Positions 20,532-28,968 of a stretch of 64,000 bases of DNA are shown piece after piece. The position numbers and the translations under genes are program-made. The number at the start of each line of letters is the position of its first letter. Position 1 is the stretch's first letter. The stretch covers positions 1 to 64,000 of the forward strand of contig JAIMBI010000004.1 of the NCBI GenBank assembly GCA_023565505.1. Reading direction: 5' to 3'. This stretch comes from Actinomycetes bacterium. GTDB lineage: Bacteria; Bacillota; Sulfobacillia; Sulfobacillales; JAIMBI01. The notes beneath the pieces are model-generated. The model did no database searches and was not told the origin of the DNA. It saw only the letters and a list, made by a program, of their open reading frames with translations.

Positions 20532-21940
20532 CGGGTGATCCCTCCTCGGTGGCGTGGTTGTCGTCGTCGGGCACGACCCAGCCCTCCACCGCGATCTCTG
20601 CGATGGGGACGCGGCGGGGGGACCGCTGGCGGCCCGCCTCCAGGGGCAGGCCGCGGAGCCAGTGCGCCAGGGCCTCCAGCTTGGCCACGGTCTGCTGGAC
20701 GTCGAAATGGATCGGGGCGTTGAGCGTGAGGGGATCCGCCTGGGCGGCCTCGGCCTCGGCCAGCGCCTGCCACTCGTTGAGGGCCGGGCGCAGCCGCTCG
20801 TTGACCAGCCGGACCAGCCGGGCCACGGCGGCCCGCCGGGCGCGCACGTCGTCCCGCCGATCGTCCTGGGCCGCGGCGGCCAGCGCCTCACGGGCCATCG
20901 CGAGCCGCCGCTCGGCCTCGCGCACCTGGGACTGCCGCGCACGGAGCCGCTCGGCCTCGGCATCGGCCGCCTCGCCCCACTGGGCCCGCTCCGCCTCGTG
21001 GGCCGCGAGCCGGGCCTGCGCCGCCTCCGCCTCGGCCCGGGCGGTCTGGAGCTGGCGCTCCAGCTCCGCGATCCGCGCCGCCTGCGCCGGGTCCGCCCGT
21101 TCGACCAAGCGCTCCACCACGCGGGGCGGCCGGCACCGGAGCCGCTCGAGCTCGGCCTCCAGCTCGGCGACCCGCCGGTCGTCGGCCTTGTCCGCCGCGC
21201 CGCGGGCGTCGGCGAGCGCGGCCTCCAGCTCGGCGACCCGCGCCCGCAGCGCCGCCTCGTCCGCCGCCTCGCGCTTGGCCGCCGCGATGTCCTCGCGCCG
21301 CAGGCCACCGACCGCCTCGCCGAGGGCGGCCCACAGGGCCTCCTGCTCGGCGGCGGGCAGGCTGGCCAGGGCGGCCCCGGCGGAGACGGACAGGCGGCTG
21401 GCCTCCACCAAGCCCTGCAGCGGGGGGATCAGGCGATTGAGGGCGTCCAACCGCCTCGCCTCGACCGGGGACACGCCGAGAACTTCGTTCACGGTGAATT
21501 TTGTGAACGGATTCACGAGCAAGGTCCGTCAACGCGCCGAGAGCTTCGTTCACGGTGAACGATGCTAACTTGGTCGTCGAGTGCTGGTTGTTGCCGCGCC
21601 GGACGCCGTACCGCTCCTTGAGCCGGGCGATGAGCCGGGCCTGCTCCATCGGCGACAACTGCCGGCGTAGAGTGTTTTCCGCGACCAGCCGATCCTCGGC
21701 CTCGTCGGGGTCCACGTCCTGGATTTCCACGGGCACGGTCTCCAGGCCGAGCTCGATGGCGGCGCGGACGCGGTGGTGGCCGGCGATGATGGTGTAGTCC
21801 GGCGTGACCGCGATGGGGGTGATGATGCCCCGCTCGCGGATGTCGTCGCGCAGCGCCGCATAGAGTTCGTCTGGGAGCGGCTGGAAAATGCCCTGCGCCG
21901 GGTGGGGCTTCAGCCGGCGGGGATCGATGAGCGATGCCAT
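20431..21940 (-). pseudogene. ParB-like partition/regulator protein split by a 61-bp insertion
   Basis: From ATG 21940 the first frame encodes a clear ParB/Srx domain: HPAQGIFQPLPDELYAALRD, ITPIAVTPDYTIIAGHHRVR and the HTH-proximal ENTLRRQLSPMEQARLIARL. At FTVNE (about 21560) the frame runs into a segment absent from the family and then into another frame, where the second half resumes (KFTVNEVLGVSPVEARRLDA) and continues as a long coiled coil to 20431. The junction carries a 61-bp insertion flanked by an almost perfect 25-bp direct repeat; 61 is not a multiple of three. Removing it fuses the halves into one continuous protein of about 480 residues. As it stands, only the N-terminal domain can be made normally; the second half has only TTG/GTG starts without a ribosome site. 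Confidence 0.8.
21475..21560. repeat. 61-bp insertion with direct repeats and TTCAC/GTGAA palindromes
   Basis: CGTTCACGGTGAA occurs at 21487-21499 and again at 21548-21560 within longer near-identical copies (one C/T difference in about 25 bp). The second copy extends to a 15-bp palindrome CGTTCACGGTGAACG. Additional half-sites (TTGTGAACGGATTCACG) lie between them. The arrangement explains the broken ParB-like gene and may also be a cluster of operator-like sites. Confidence 0.75.
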
Positions 21941-22037
21941 GGGTCGGTCGTCCTCCTTCCGCGTAACGCTTTAGGGGCGCAATCCTGGCAGGGACGGGCC
22001 ACACCCCGCACCCGTCGCGTTGCCCCCCTGATCGGCC

Positions 22038-22071
22038 CAAAAAAATAGGCCCGTCAGCACGGAGACGGGCC
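22038..22071 (-). terminator. Rho-independent terminator
   Basis: On the - strand the stem GGCCCGTC (8 bp, 22048-22055 with 22064-22071) and a short loop are followed by TATTTTTTGGG. It lies just downstream of the small gene ending at 22083 and separates it from the ParB-like gene. Confidence 0.85.
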
Positions 22072-22082
22072 GTCCTGCGGGG

Positions 22083-22373
22083 TCAGCGCGGCGCCTCCGG
22101 GCCGCCCCGCCCCGCGCGCCGGATCGCGGCCAGGTGGGCCCGCTGCCGGGCCAACGCCTGCCGCGGCGGCGCCACGCGAATCCGGAGCCAGCCCTTGGGC
22201 ACGGTGTACGCGGCGCCTTCGCCCTCAACGCGGTCGGGGGCGATGCCCGCCGCCTCGAGGCGGCGGCGCAGGACGGGGTCGCAGGTCCAGATCGCCGCCG
22301 GGTCGCCGGTTTGGTCCCAGCGGATGATGCTCTCGCGCTCCTCCGGCGCGTACCGGGATCCCACTGCCTTCAT
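22083..22373 (-). CDS. Small unknown protein of the mobile element
   Basis: A 96-residue basic protein. ATG 22373 is preceded by GGAGGGAAGGGG and the gene is followed at once by a strong terminator, which supports it as real. Visible stretches include RYAPEERESIIRWDQTGD, TCDPVLRRRLEAAGI and a final Arg-rich helix (PRQALARQRAHLAAIRRAG). It has no cysteines beyond one and no membrane segment. The small size, charge and position between a primase-type gene and a ParB-like gene suggest a DNA-binding accessory, but I do not recognise the family. Confidence 0.65.
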   Translation of the reverse strand: MKAVGSRYAPEERESIIRWDQTGDPAAIWTCDPVLRRRLEAAGIAPDRVEGEGAAYTVPKGWLRIRVAPPRQALARQRAHLAAIRRAGRGGPEAPR

Positions 22374-22387
22374 CCCCTTCCCTCCGG

Positions 22388-22498
22388 CGATCTGGCGGAA
22401 ACCGTCGCGGCGGCCCCCCGCCTCACGGGCCGGGAACCGCGTGGTTGGGCCATCGACGCTTCGCGCCGCCGGGCCAAACCCTGGTTTCCGCCAGATCG
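22388..22498. repeat. 16-bp perfect inverted repeat with 79-bp spacer
   Basis: CGATCTGGCGGAAACC at 22388-22403 and its exact reverse complement at 22483-22498. It spans the gap between the small gene and the 3' end of the zinc-finger frame. It could be a pair of binding sites, the ends of a tiny mobile element, or a large stem. Confidence 0.65.
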
Positions 22499-22863
22499 GA
22501 AGGCGCAAAAAAGAGGGGCCGGACCTCACCGATCCGGCCCCATGTCCATGTCCCGTCCCACGCCGACCAGGGCCGGGGCGGGCCCCCCCCGGCCACGCCG
22601 CCCCGGGGCATGGCCGGCCGCCCGAAGGCGGGCTGGGGGCGGCGGACCCTGTCGGCGCGGTCCACGGCTTCGCGGAACTCACGCCAACCACGGCCTCGGC
22701 AGTGATCGTGCTGGCACTTGTACCCCAGCCCGTCCTCGCGCCAGATGACGACGCTCTCGGTCGGCCCCGACCGCACGGTGTGCTCCCGCTCCCACGGGCA
22801 CCCGACGGGGATGCGCAGCCCATCGCCGTAGGGCCGCGCCCGACCGACGACCTCTCGCTTCAC
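22423..22863 (-). CDS. Zinc-finger/primase-associated protein, C-terminus uncertain
   Basis: A GTG start at 22863, 36 bases after the stop of the large ATPase gene, opens a frame with VKREVVGRARPYGDGLRIPV, CPWEREHTV and YKCQHDHCRGRGWREFREA. The spaced C..H..C..H/C pattern with WREFREAVD is the CHC2-like zinc module that often ends primase-helicase polyproteins of phages and integrative elements. It probably assists the upstream ATPase in replication initiation. The frame runs to 22423, but a strong terminator (22505-22541) lies inside it, so the native protein should end earlier, near residue 105; the C-terminal 35 residues are likely spurious or result from a frameshift. Confidence 0.6.
   Translation of the reverse strand: MKREVVGRARPYGDGLRIPVGCPWEREHTVRSGPTESVVIWREDGLGYKCQHDHCRGRGWREFREAVDRADRVRRPQPAFGRPAMPRGGVAGGGPPRPWSAWDGTWTWGRIGEVRPLFFAPSDLAETRVWPGGAKRRWPNHAVPGP
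22505..22541 (-). terminator. Rho-independent terminator after the primase/zinc-finger genes
   Basis: On the - strand a 9-bp stem GGGGCCGGA/TCCGGCCCC (22533-22541 with 22515-22523) is followed by TCTTTTTTG. It is a textbook terminator although it lies within the nominal end of the zinc-finger frame. Confidence 0.8.
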
Positions 22864-22898
22864 GCGGGGGGGCGGGGGCTTGCGGGGCCTCGCGGGCC

Positions 22899-24947
22899 TC
22901 AAGCGTCGCTGGGCCAGTGGTCCGGCGAGATCCCGTATCGCTGCTCGAGCTGCTGGGCGTCGAGGATCCATGCGGTCATCGTGCGGCCCCCGAGGCGGGC
23001 CACGCCCTTGCCGCGCCACCAGGGCTGCTGCTCCAGCTCCTGCAGCAGGGTGCCCGGCCCGAGCCGCGGCAGGCCGTGCTCTCGCGCCCAGCCGTCGTAG
23101 CCGTCCTCGGCGGCGCGCGCGCCGACCCGCAGCTCCAGGCTGTCCTTGGCGTCCACCAGGGCCATCGGCACCGGATACCGTGTCTTGTCGCCCAAGGCCG
23201 CGACCGCCTCGAGGTACTGGATCACGTAGTCGGCCACGCCCATGTCGCGATGGGCCTCGGCGTGGCGGCGGAGCGTCTCGCCCCAGTCGGGGGTCGGCGT
23301 CCCGTCGAGCCAGCCCTCCATCATCAGCCAGGTCCAGCCCCAGCAGGCGATGGCGTGGGCCAGGGCCGGCCGCTCGCCCAGGGCCGCGGCCGCGGCGGCC
23401 TGCCCCCTCCGGACCTTGTCGCGGATGGCCGCCGCGCTGTACTCGGGATCGGCGTCCAGGGCCAGCCGGCGCCGCCACACCCAGCCGGCGGCCCGCGGGA
23501 GGCGGTCGGCCAAGGCGCGCAAGCGGTCCAGGCGGCCCCGGGCGCCTGGCCATCCCACCGTGTCGGCGGGCGCCAAGGTCACGGCCACCGCGCGGTCCAG
23601 GCAGGCGGGATCCGCCAGGCGGCTCTCGCCGAGGACGGCCACCGGGGCGGTCGGATACCAGACCGTGACCGTCTGGTCGGGGCGCCCCCGCGGATCGCCC
23701 GTCGCCGTGTACGCCCGGCGCACCAGATCGTGGATCGTCTCGCGCTGCGCTTCGGGGATTTGGTAGGTGCGATACTCGTCGAGGACCACGGGCACCGTGC
23801 TCGCGGCGGCCAGGGCGCGGAGGAGCGAGAACCGGGTGGCCCCCCGGGCGCTCAGGGCGTCGCCGCCGCCGAACAGGGCCCGCGTCACCCATGCCAGTAG
23901 GGTCGTCTTGCCCCCGCCGCGCAAGCCCTGCACCGCGAGCGGCGGGAAGCAGCCGACGGCCTCCCGGATCCGGTCGGCCCAATGGGCCGCGGCGGCCCAG
24001 CCCAGGACCAGGGCCAGCGCCTCGGGGCGCCCCAGGCCGGCGAGGAGGCTGATCGCCTCCCGCGCCGCGTCGGGATCGGCGGCCGCCGGGTCGGGCCGGA
24101 CCGCGTCCAGGCTGCCGAGCCGCTCGAGGGTCAGGCGGACCGGCACGGGCTGCCCGGCGGCGTCCCAGGGGCCGTGCCGCAGCACCGCGACCGCGGCGGG
24201 CTGGTCCGGCAGCCGCTGCGTCCCGGCCACCCGGGTCGCCGTGCCCGGGGGATGCCCCGCGGCCCGCAGGGCGCCGTGCATGAGGTTGAGCGCCTTGGCG
24301 GCGCGCCCGGCGTCGTGGATGAGGAGGCCGCGCCCGGCCAGCTTGGCCGTCGCCTTGCTGTCGAGGAGATCGCTGGGGTCGATGTCGATCTCGCGCCAGC
24401 CGGCGTCCTCCGCGACCCGCGCGGCAATGGTGAGCCGCACCGCCCCGTCAGGGTGCGTCAGCCACCAGCCCTCCACGTACGCCGGCCCACAGGCGGGCTT
24501 CCAGCCGCCGGTCTCCTCCCCGCCCACCCAGAGGTACACGCCGTCCTCGCGGCACAGGCACGCCCGGGGCGAGGGCAAGGTGACGTCGGGATGGGGGGCG
24601 TCGGGCCACACCTCGCGCACGACGGGCGGCGCCGGCTCCGACGGGGCCGCGTCCGGCTCCGTCCGGCGGATCTCGTCCACCCGCCGCGCGACCTCCTTGA
24701 CCAGCGCCTTGGCCGCAGCGGCGGGCATGTGGCGCTCCAGCTCGCGGCGGAAGGCGTGCCAGCCGCGGGAGTCCGCCAAGTAGCCCCGCGCCATGGCGTC
24801 GAGGCTGTCGGCATCGCGCAGCGCCTCGGGGTCGCCCTGCGCCTGCAGCCGGTCCAACAGGGCCCGCCAATCGGGCGGCGCGCGCCGCCCCGCGGCGGCG
24901 CCGGCGTTGCCCGCGTCCGGCGGGCGAGGTACACTGTGGTCGGTCAT
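22899..24947 (-). CDS. Primase/replicative-helicase-type ATPase (DUF927/D5-like)
   Basis: A 682-residue P-loop protein probably needed for replication of the mobile element. The Walker A motif VQGLRGGGKTTLLAWV is near residue 340, followed by RFSLLRALAAASTVPVVLDE (Walker B/sensor region) and a GDPRGRPDQTVTVWYPTAPV segment like the DUF927/D5 superfamily. The N-terminal 150 residues are helical and precede a beta-rich region containing CREDGVYLWVGGEETGGWKP, and the C-terminus resembles a DNA-binding winged domain (WWRGKGVARLGGRTMTAWIL). ATG 24947 is preceded by GGAGATGATCC. The zinc-finger gene follows 36 bp downstream. No separate primase catalytic motif is evident, so helicase loader or helicase is the safer call. 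Confidence 0.75.
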   Translation of the reverse strand: MTDHSVPRPPDAGNAGAAAGRRAPPDWRALLDRLQAQGDPEALRDADSLDAMARGYLADSRGWHAFRRELERHMPAAAAKALVKEVARRVDEIRRTEPDAAPSEPAPPVVREVWPDAPHPDVTLPSPRACLCREDGVYLWVGGEETGGWKPACGPAYVEGWWLTHPDGAVRLTIAARVAEDAGWREIDIDPSDLLDSKATAKLAGRGLLIHDAGRAAKALNLMHGALRAAGHPPGTATRVAGTQRLPDQPAAVAVLRHGPWDAAGQPVPVRLTLERLGSLDAVRPDPAAADPDAAREAISLLAGLGRPEALALVLGWAAAAHWADRIREAVGCFPPLAVQGLRGGGKTTLLAWVTRALFGGGDALSARGATRFSLLRALAAASTVPVVLDEYRTYQIPEAQRETIHDLVRRAYTATGDPRGRPDQTVTVWYPTAPVAVLGESRLADPACLDRAVAVTLAPADTVGWPGARGRLDRLRALADRLPRAAGWVWRRRLALDADPEYSAAAIRDKVRRGQAAAAAALGERPALAHAIACWGWTWLMMEGWLDGTPTPDWGETLRRHAEAHRDMGVADYVIQYLEAVAALGDKTRYPVPMALVDAKDSLELRVGARAAEDGYDGWAREHGLPRLGPGTLLQELEQQPWWRGKGVARLGGRTMTAWILDAQQLEQRYGISPDHWPSDA

Positions 24948-24983
24948 TGGATCATCTCCTTCGCTGGGCGGTGGCGGGGATGG

Positions 24984-25012
24984 GGCCGCGCCGGTTCGGG
25001 GCCGGCGCGGCC
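24984..25012. terminator. GC hairpin between excisionase-like and primase-type genes
   Basis: An 11-bp perfect stem GGCCGCGCCGG (24984-24994) pairs with 25002-25012. A T-rich tract follows only on the + strand side; for the leftward operon it would act as an attenuator. Confidence 0.5.
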
Positions 25013-25028
25013 TTGCTTTTGCGCGCGG

Positions 25029-25241
25029 CTACGGGGCGTTGCGCAGCCCCTCCCGCGCGAGGCGCTTCACCTCGCTGAGAGGGATGCGCACCCGCCGTCC
25101 GAGCCGCACCCCGCGGATGCGGCCGCGCCGCGCCTGGACCTGGACCCAGCGCCGGCTCATGCGGAGCGCGGCGGCGGCCTCGGCCACCGTCAGCAGCGCG
25201 TCGGGCATCCCGGTCGCCCCGGGGATTGGGCGCGTCGCCAT
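25029..25241 (-). CDS. Excisionase-like helix-turn-helix protein
   Basis: A 70-residue MerR/Xis-type DNA-binding protein. The core LLTVAEAAAALRMSRRWVQV followed by RRGRIRGVRLGRRVRIP matches the HTH_17 'excisionase family' fold: helix-turn-helix plus a wing ending in RIP. Such proteins bend att sites to favour excision or act as regulators of the early operon. It is the first gene of the leftward run and is divergent from the XRE-like regulator, the layout of a phage or ICE genetic switch. ATG 25241 follows AGGGGGTGGACAGAGG. Confidence 0.85.
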   Translation of the reverse strand: MATRPIPGATGMPDALLTVAEAAAALRMSRRWVQVQARRGRIRGVRLGRRVRIPLSEVKRLAREGLRNAP

Positions 25242-25283
25242 CCTCTGTCCACCCCCTTCGCCTTGTCGGCACGCTGCGCGTCG

Positions 25284-25355
25284 TGTGCGCAGTGTGCCAG
25301 TATCGCCAGTCTAATCGGTGGCCGCGCGGCGCGTCAAGCCCCTCTGTGCGCACAG
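25284..25355. promoter_or_regulatory. Divergent control region with palindromic operators
   Basis: Between the excisionase-like and XRE-like genes, CTGTGCGCACAG (25344-25355) is a perfect palindrome and TGTGCGCAGTGTG (25284-25296) a variant of the same half-site, 60 bp apart. The rightward regulator has a TAGTAT -10-like hexamer at about 25368. Paired sites between divergent genes fit binding by the adjacent XRE-type protein. Confidence 0.6.
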
Positions 25356-25395
25356 TGGGGAAAAGCGTAGTATGGGGGCGGGAGGGGATGCCAAG

Positions 25396-26220
25396 ATGGC
25401 GGAAGCGGAGCGGGGGGCGGCGGCAGCCGTCCCCGGCGGAGCGGCCGACCTCGCGCCGGGCGAGCTGCTGGCCGGGGCCCGGCGGCTGCTGGGCCTGCCG
25501 GCGGCCCGGGTCAGCCGGGCGGCCGACATCGCCCAGGGGCACCTAGGCCGCGTCGAGCGGGGGCAGTACAAGGTGACGCCGGAGCTCCTGGCGCGGGCGG
25601 CCGGCGTCCTGCGGCCGGCGTGGTGGGACCGGGAGCGGGCGTTGGCGTGGTGGGCCGGCGTCCTGCTGTGGGCGACGGGCACGGCGCCGCCCGATGCGCA
25701 GCGGGCCCGGGCCGCGGCGGACTGGGCCGAGGCCGCCGCCATCGGGCGGGCCATGGCCCGCCGGGGGATCGACGACGCGCCGCCGGAGCAGCTCGGGCTG
25801 ATGTTGCGGGCCTGGCAGGCGGCGGGCTGGCCCCGGTTCGGGGAGGCGCTGGCGCTGGGCGACGCGGATCCGGAGGCGTCGGCGACGGCCACCGTCGCCT
25901 GGGGCTGGGTCGCCGCCGACTGGCTCTGGCCCCCGGCAGGCTTGGGCCTCCTGGGGCTGCCGGGCGAGCGGGATCCCCGGCGCTGGCCGGACCGCCCCGC
26001 GGCGGAAGCCGTCGACGCGGCGGCGGCCCTGGCCCGGCGGGTCCGGGAGCGGCAGGCCGACGAGGCCGCCGCCTCGCTCCAGGCGGCCCTGGCCACCGCC
26101 GACGGGGAGGCGGCCCAGGACGCCGACCTCGCCGCCCTGCTCGCGGCGTGGCCGCGGCTGACGGCCCGGGAGCGGGCGGCCCTGGCCCTGGCCGCGAAGG
26201 CGTGGGCGGAGCTGCCATAA
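25396..26220 (+). CDS. XRE-family-like regulator with long helical C-terminus
   Basis: A 274-residue protein. The ATG at 25396 is chosen because GGAGGGG lies eight bases upstream; two upstream in-frame starts have none. Residues about 20-70 (LLAGARRLLGLPAARVSRAA, DIAQGHLGRVERGQYKVTPE) form an XRE/Cro-type helix-turn-helix with the E-x-G turn before a recognition helix. The remaining 200 residues are helical, Ala- and Trp-rich, with no known domain that I recognise; they could be for dimerisation or signal response. It is divergent from the leftward mobility operon and probably represses it, a role like that of ImmR or CI. High GC throughout, like the rest of the element core. Confidence 0.75.
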   Translation: MAEAERGAAAAVPGGAADLAPGELLAGARRLLGLPAARVSRAADIAQGHLGRVERGQYKVTPELLARAAGVLRPAWWDRERALAWWAGVLLWATGTAPPDAQRARAAADWAEAAAIGRAMARRGIDDAPPEQLGLMLRAWQAAGWPRFGEALALGDADPEASATATVAWGWVAADWLWPPAGLGLLGLPGERDPRRWPDRPAAEAVDAAAALARRVRERQADEAAASLQAALATADGEAAQDADLAALLAAWPRLTARERAALALAAKAWAELP

Positions 26221-26430
26221 TCCGCGCTTCTCTGTCCGGCGCGTGCATGGACGATGGATGTGGCCCGTCCGCCGCACGCGCCCGTTGCTAGTCATCTTGA
26301 CCGCATGGGCATCTTTGGCTGAGACAAGTCAGTTGAAATCGCGCGTTAGATGCGGCGGCAGCCGGCAGGATTTTTGCCGATCCCTGTCATATGCAAGTTC
26401 CCATGAGAAAAAAGGGGACGGCGATTCGCA

Positions 26431-27444
26431 ATGGGCGTAACGTTACTGCTGCTGTGGATGGCCGCCACGATAATGGCCATCATTGGGCTGATTCGTCCCG
26501 TCACTTGGGGGCGGAAGGCTACACGCGGTCGCGTCGCGCTAGGGTGGCTTGGGTTGAGCATATTGTTCTTCGTGGCCGAAGCTCTCACTCTACCTGCGCA
26601 GCCTGCACAGCCCGCGCAACCCGTAGCGAGCAGCCCCCACTCTTCCGCCCGCGCGAACAAGTCCTCGGCTGCGACTGGCAGCGCAACCTCCCAGGTCAAG
26701 CCCAGGACGGTTACGAGTCCCTTTGCGCTGACGGTAACCAAAGCAGAATGGGACATCACGAACGATGTCCCAGCCGTGTGGTTGGCGGTCAAAAACACTT
26801 CTCAGTCGCCGCTTCATACCCTCAGAATCCGCGTCACGTTTTACCGTCAACAACCCCAGACCCTCTTGGCTGCTACTACGACATGGTTTTCGGGCAGCTT
26901 TTCGGACTATGGAAATCTCCCGCCGGGCTACACCACGCCAGCCACCGAGGTTTACTCACCGAGCTACGCATTGAAAACTAATGGGAACGTACCGCCGTTC
27001 CCAGTCGAAGCGACGATCCAGTGGACAACCAGCGACTCATCGTTTCAGCCCTTTGGCGATACTTGGCACACGTGGGGGCAAGTGGCCATCCCAGCCACGT
27101 TCCCGCCCGGACCGTTCGAAGGAGGGGCGATAGCCAGCCTACCTCCGCCTGCGCGCATGATGCTAGAGTTCGTGCCGTCGAACAACGGCAATTATTCCAT
27201 AGCCGACACCGTCCTTTACGACACAGGCAATCGCGATTTGATGGGCACGGGGCGCTTCGTCGGCACTGTGTACGAAAAGCCCATTGCGAATGGCAGCTAT
27301 CAAATCACATGGACCGTCCCAAATGGATCGGGGTACTCCCTGTACTCCGGCCCTTCGACCACGTTCGAGTGGGACATCACTTGGAATGGCCAAGAGTTTA
27401 CCACCGTAAACGGAAACGCAGCGGAGCTGATGACGCCATCGTGA
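26431..27444 (+). CDS. Unknown membrane-anchored extracellular protein
   Basis: A 337-residue protein starting with two hydrophobic helices (about residues 2-22 and 36-52), then a short AQPAQPAQPAQP repeat and a Ser/Thr/Ala-rich linker (to about 90). The remainder is beta-rich and rich in Thr, Tyr, Trp, Asn and Pro (for example FALTVTKAEWDITNDVPAVW), consistent with an Ig-like or FxLYD-type surface domain outside the membrane. Composition is clearly lower in GC (near 55%) than the flanking element, so it was probably acquired independently. AAGGGGACGG lies upstream of the ATG. Function unknown. Confidence 0.7.
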   Translation: MGVTLLLLWMAATIMAIIGLIRPVTWGRKATRGRVALGWLGLSILFFVAEALTLPAQPAQPAQPVASSPHSSARANKSSAATGSATSQVKPRTVTSPFALTVTKAEWDITNDVPAVWLAVKNTSQSPLHTLRIRVTFYRQQPQTLLAATTTWFSGSFSDYGNLPPGYTTPATEVYSPSYALKTNGNVPPFPVEATIQWTTSDSSFQPFGDTWHTWGQVAIPATFPPGPFEGGAIASLPPPARMMLEFVPSNNGNYSIADTVLYDTGNRDLMGTGRFVGTVYEKPIANGSYQITWTVPNGSGYSLYSGPSTTFEWDITWNGQEFTTVNGNAAELMTPS

Positions 27445-27662
27445 TCCATTCGCGCTAAGCGCTCATCCGCCAAACCCCGATTGCCGAGTGTCCGATCTGG
27501 TTGCAGGCGCTCGTCAGGATCGACAATGCGAGGATGATGGAAGTTCTGTGACATTGCGTCCCGTTGCTCGTAGAGGAAAATGGATTCTGGCGTGGTCGAG
27601 GTGCTAAGGCCTGATTGCTGCTGCGACCCGCGGCTAGCCGTGTGGATCATGTGGATCCGCGC
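27445..27662. other. Short gene-free stretch before the IS element
   Basis: About 220 bp, AT-richer than average. Weak open frames only; could be the remnant of a gene interrupted or eroded near the IS21 insertion. Confidence 0.35.
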
Positions 27663-27756
27663 CGCCTGTCAGCGCCAGTTTTAAACTGACCCAGTAGCGC
27701 CAGGATGAAATTGACCCACCCCCTGGCAAAGACACCTGCGATTTCCACCACGGTTA

Positions 27757-28968
27757 TATGAGTTACGCGGCGAAGGGCTGTCCATTCGGGTCATCGCTCG
27801 CCAGTTGGGCATCTCCCGCAACACGGTCCGGAAGGACTCTGCGCGCCTCGGAAGTCCCCCGGCCGGCGCCACGACCTCCGCGCCCGTCGCAGCGGGATCC
27901 CTACACGCAGGATATCCTGCAACGCCTGGGCGAGGGGGTTGAGAACTGCGCCGTGTTGGTGCGCGAAATCCGCGCGCAGGGCTACACCGGCAGCGCGACG
28001 TTGGTGCGGGCGTTCGTCCAGCCGCGGCGGCGCCGGCGAGTGCCGGTCGCCACCCGCCGCTTTGAGACCGCCCCCGGTGAGCCAGCCCAGGTGGACTGGG
28101 GCCAGGTCACGGACCCCACGCTCAGCGGGCAGGTCGCCCGTCTCTGGGTATTCGTCATGGTCCTGAGCTGGTCCCGAGCGCTGGTCCGTGGAATTCACGC
28201 CCCGCGCGGACGTTGCCCCCTGCATCCGCTGTCACCTGCACGCCTTCGAGGCATTCGGTGGGGTCCCGCAGCGGTGCCTGGTCCGATAACGCCCAGGGCG
28301 TCGTCCTGGAGCGGCCGGCCGCGGGCGAACCGGTCTGGAACCCCCGGTTCTTGGACTTTGCCCTACGCATCGGCTTCGACATCCGCCTGTGTCACCCATA
28401 CCGACCCCAGACGAAAGGCCGGGTCGAGAGCGGGGTCCAGGACGTGAAGCACCACTGCTGGCCCAGTGCCCGGTTCACCGACCTGGCTGACCTCAATCGG
28501 CAGGCCCAGACCTGGGTGGCCACGGTCGCGCAGGTCCGTGTGCACGGCACCACCCACGAACGGCCGGTCGACCGGTTGGCCCAAGAACGGCCCACGCTCC
28601 AGGCTTTGCCCCCGGCGGAGCGGCTGGCGGGGTTCCTCCGCGAGCCGCGGCGGGTCGGGCGCGATGGCTATGTCCAATGGGAACAGGCGTGGTACGGAGT
28701 GCCCTCGCCCTGGCGCCCGGGCCAAGAGGTCCCGGTCCACGTCCAGGACGACCGCGTGGCGATCGGGGCCGGGGATCAACGGCTCGCGATCCATCCCCGG
28801 GCCTTGCGTCGCGGCCAGCGGTTCCCCCATCCCCGGCAGTGGGCGAGCCTTCCGCCGGGAGACAACCGGCCCACGCCGCGGGCGCAAGGCGTCCAGGTGC
28901 CGACCGTGGAGGTGGCGCAGCGGCCTTTGGCTACGTATGACGCGCTGGTGGAGGTGGGGAGGGGCTGA
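27757..28968 (+). pseudogene. istA: istA transposase of IS21, with three frameshifts
   Basis: Translated piecewise, it gives an IS21 IstA transposase. The N-terminal HTH is LYELRGEGLSIRVIARQL and GISRNTVRKD; after a shift near 27835 comes VPRPAPRPPRPSQRDPY, then EPAQVDWGQVTDPTLSGQVA with the first catalytic Asp and FVMVLSWSRA. A second shift near 28190 gives CIRCHLHAFEAFGGVPQRCL and a third near 28284 gives DNAQGVVLERPAAGEPVWNP, then CHPYRPQTKGRVESGV with the second Asp and Glu region and a correct C-terminus. The order of segments is complete, so it was intact until recently, but it cannot yield a functional enzyme. Confidence 0.88.

Noticed and set aside
14647-26220. Prophage interpretation of the replication block
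   Set aside because: No terminase, portal, capsid, tail, lysin or holin gene is visible; topB, ParB and tyrosine recombinase fit an integrative element better.
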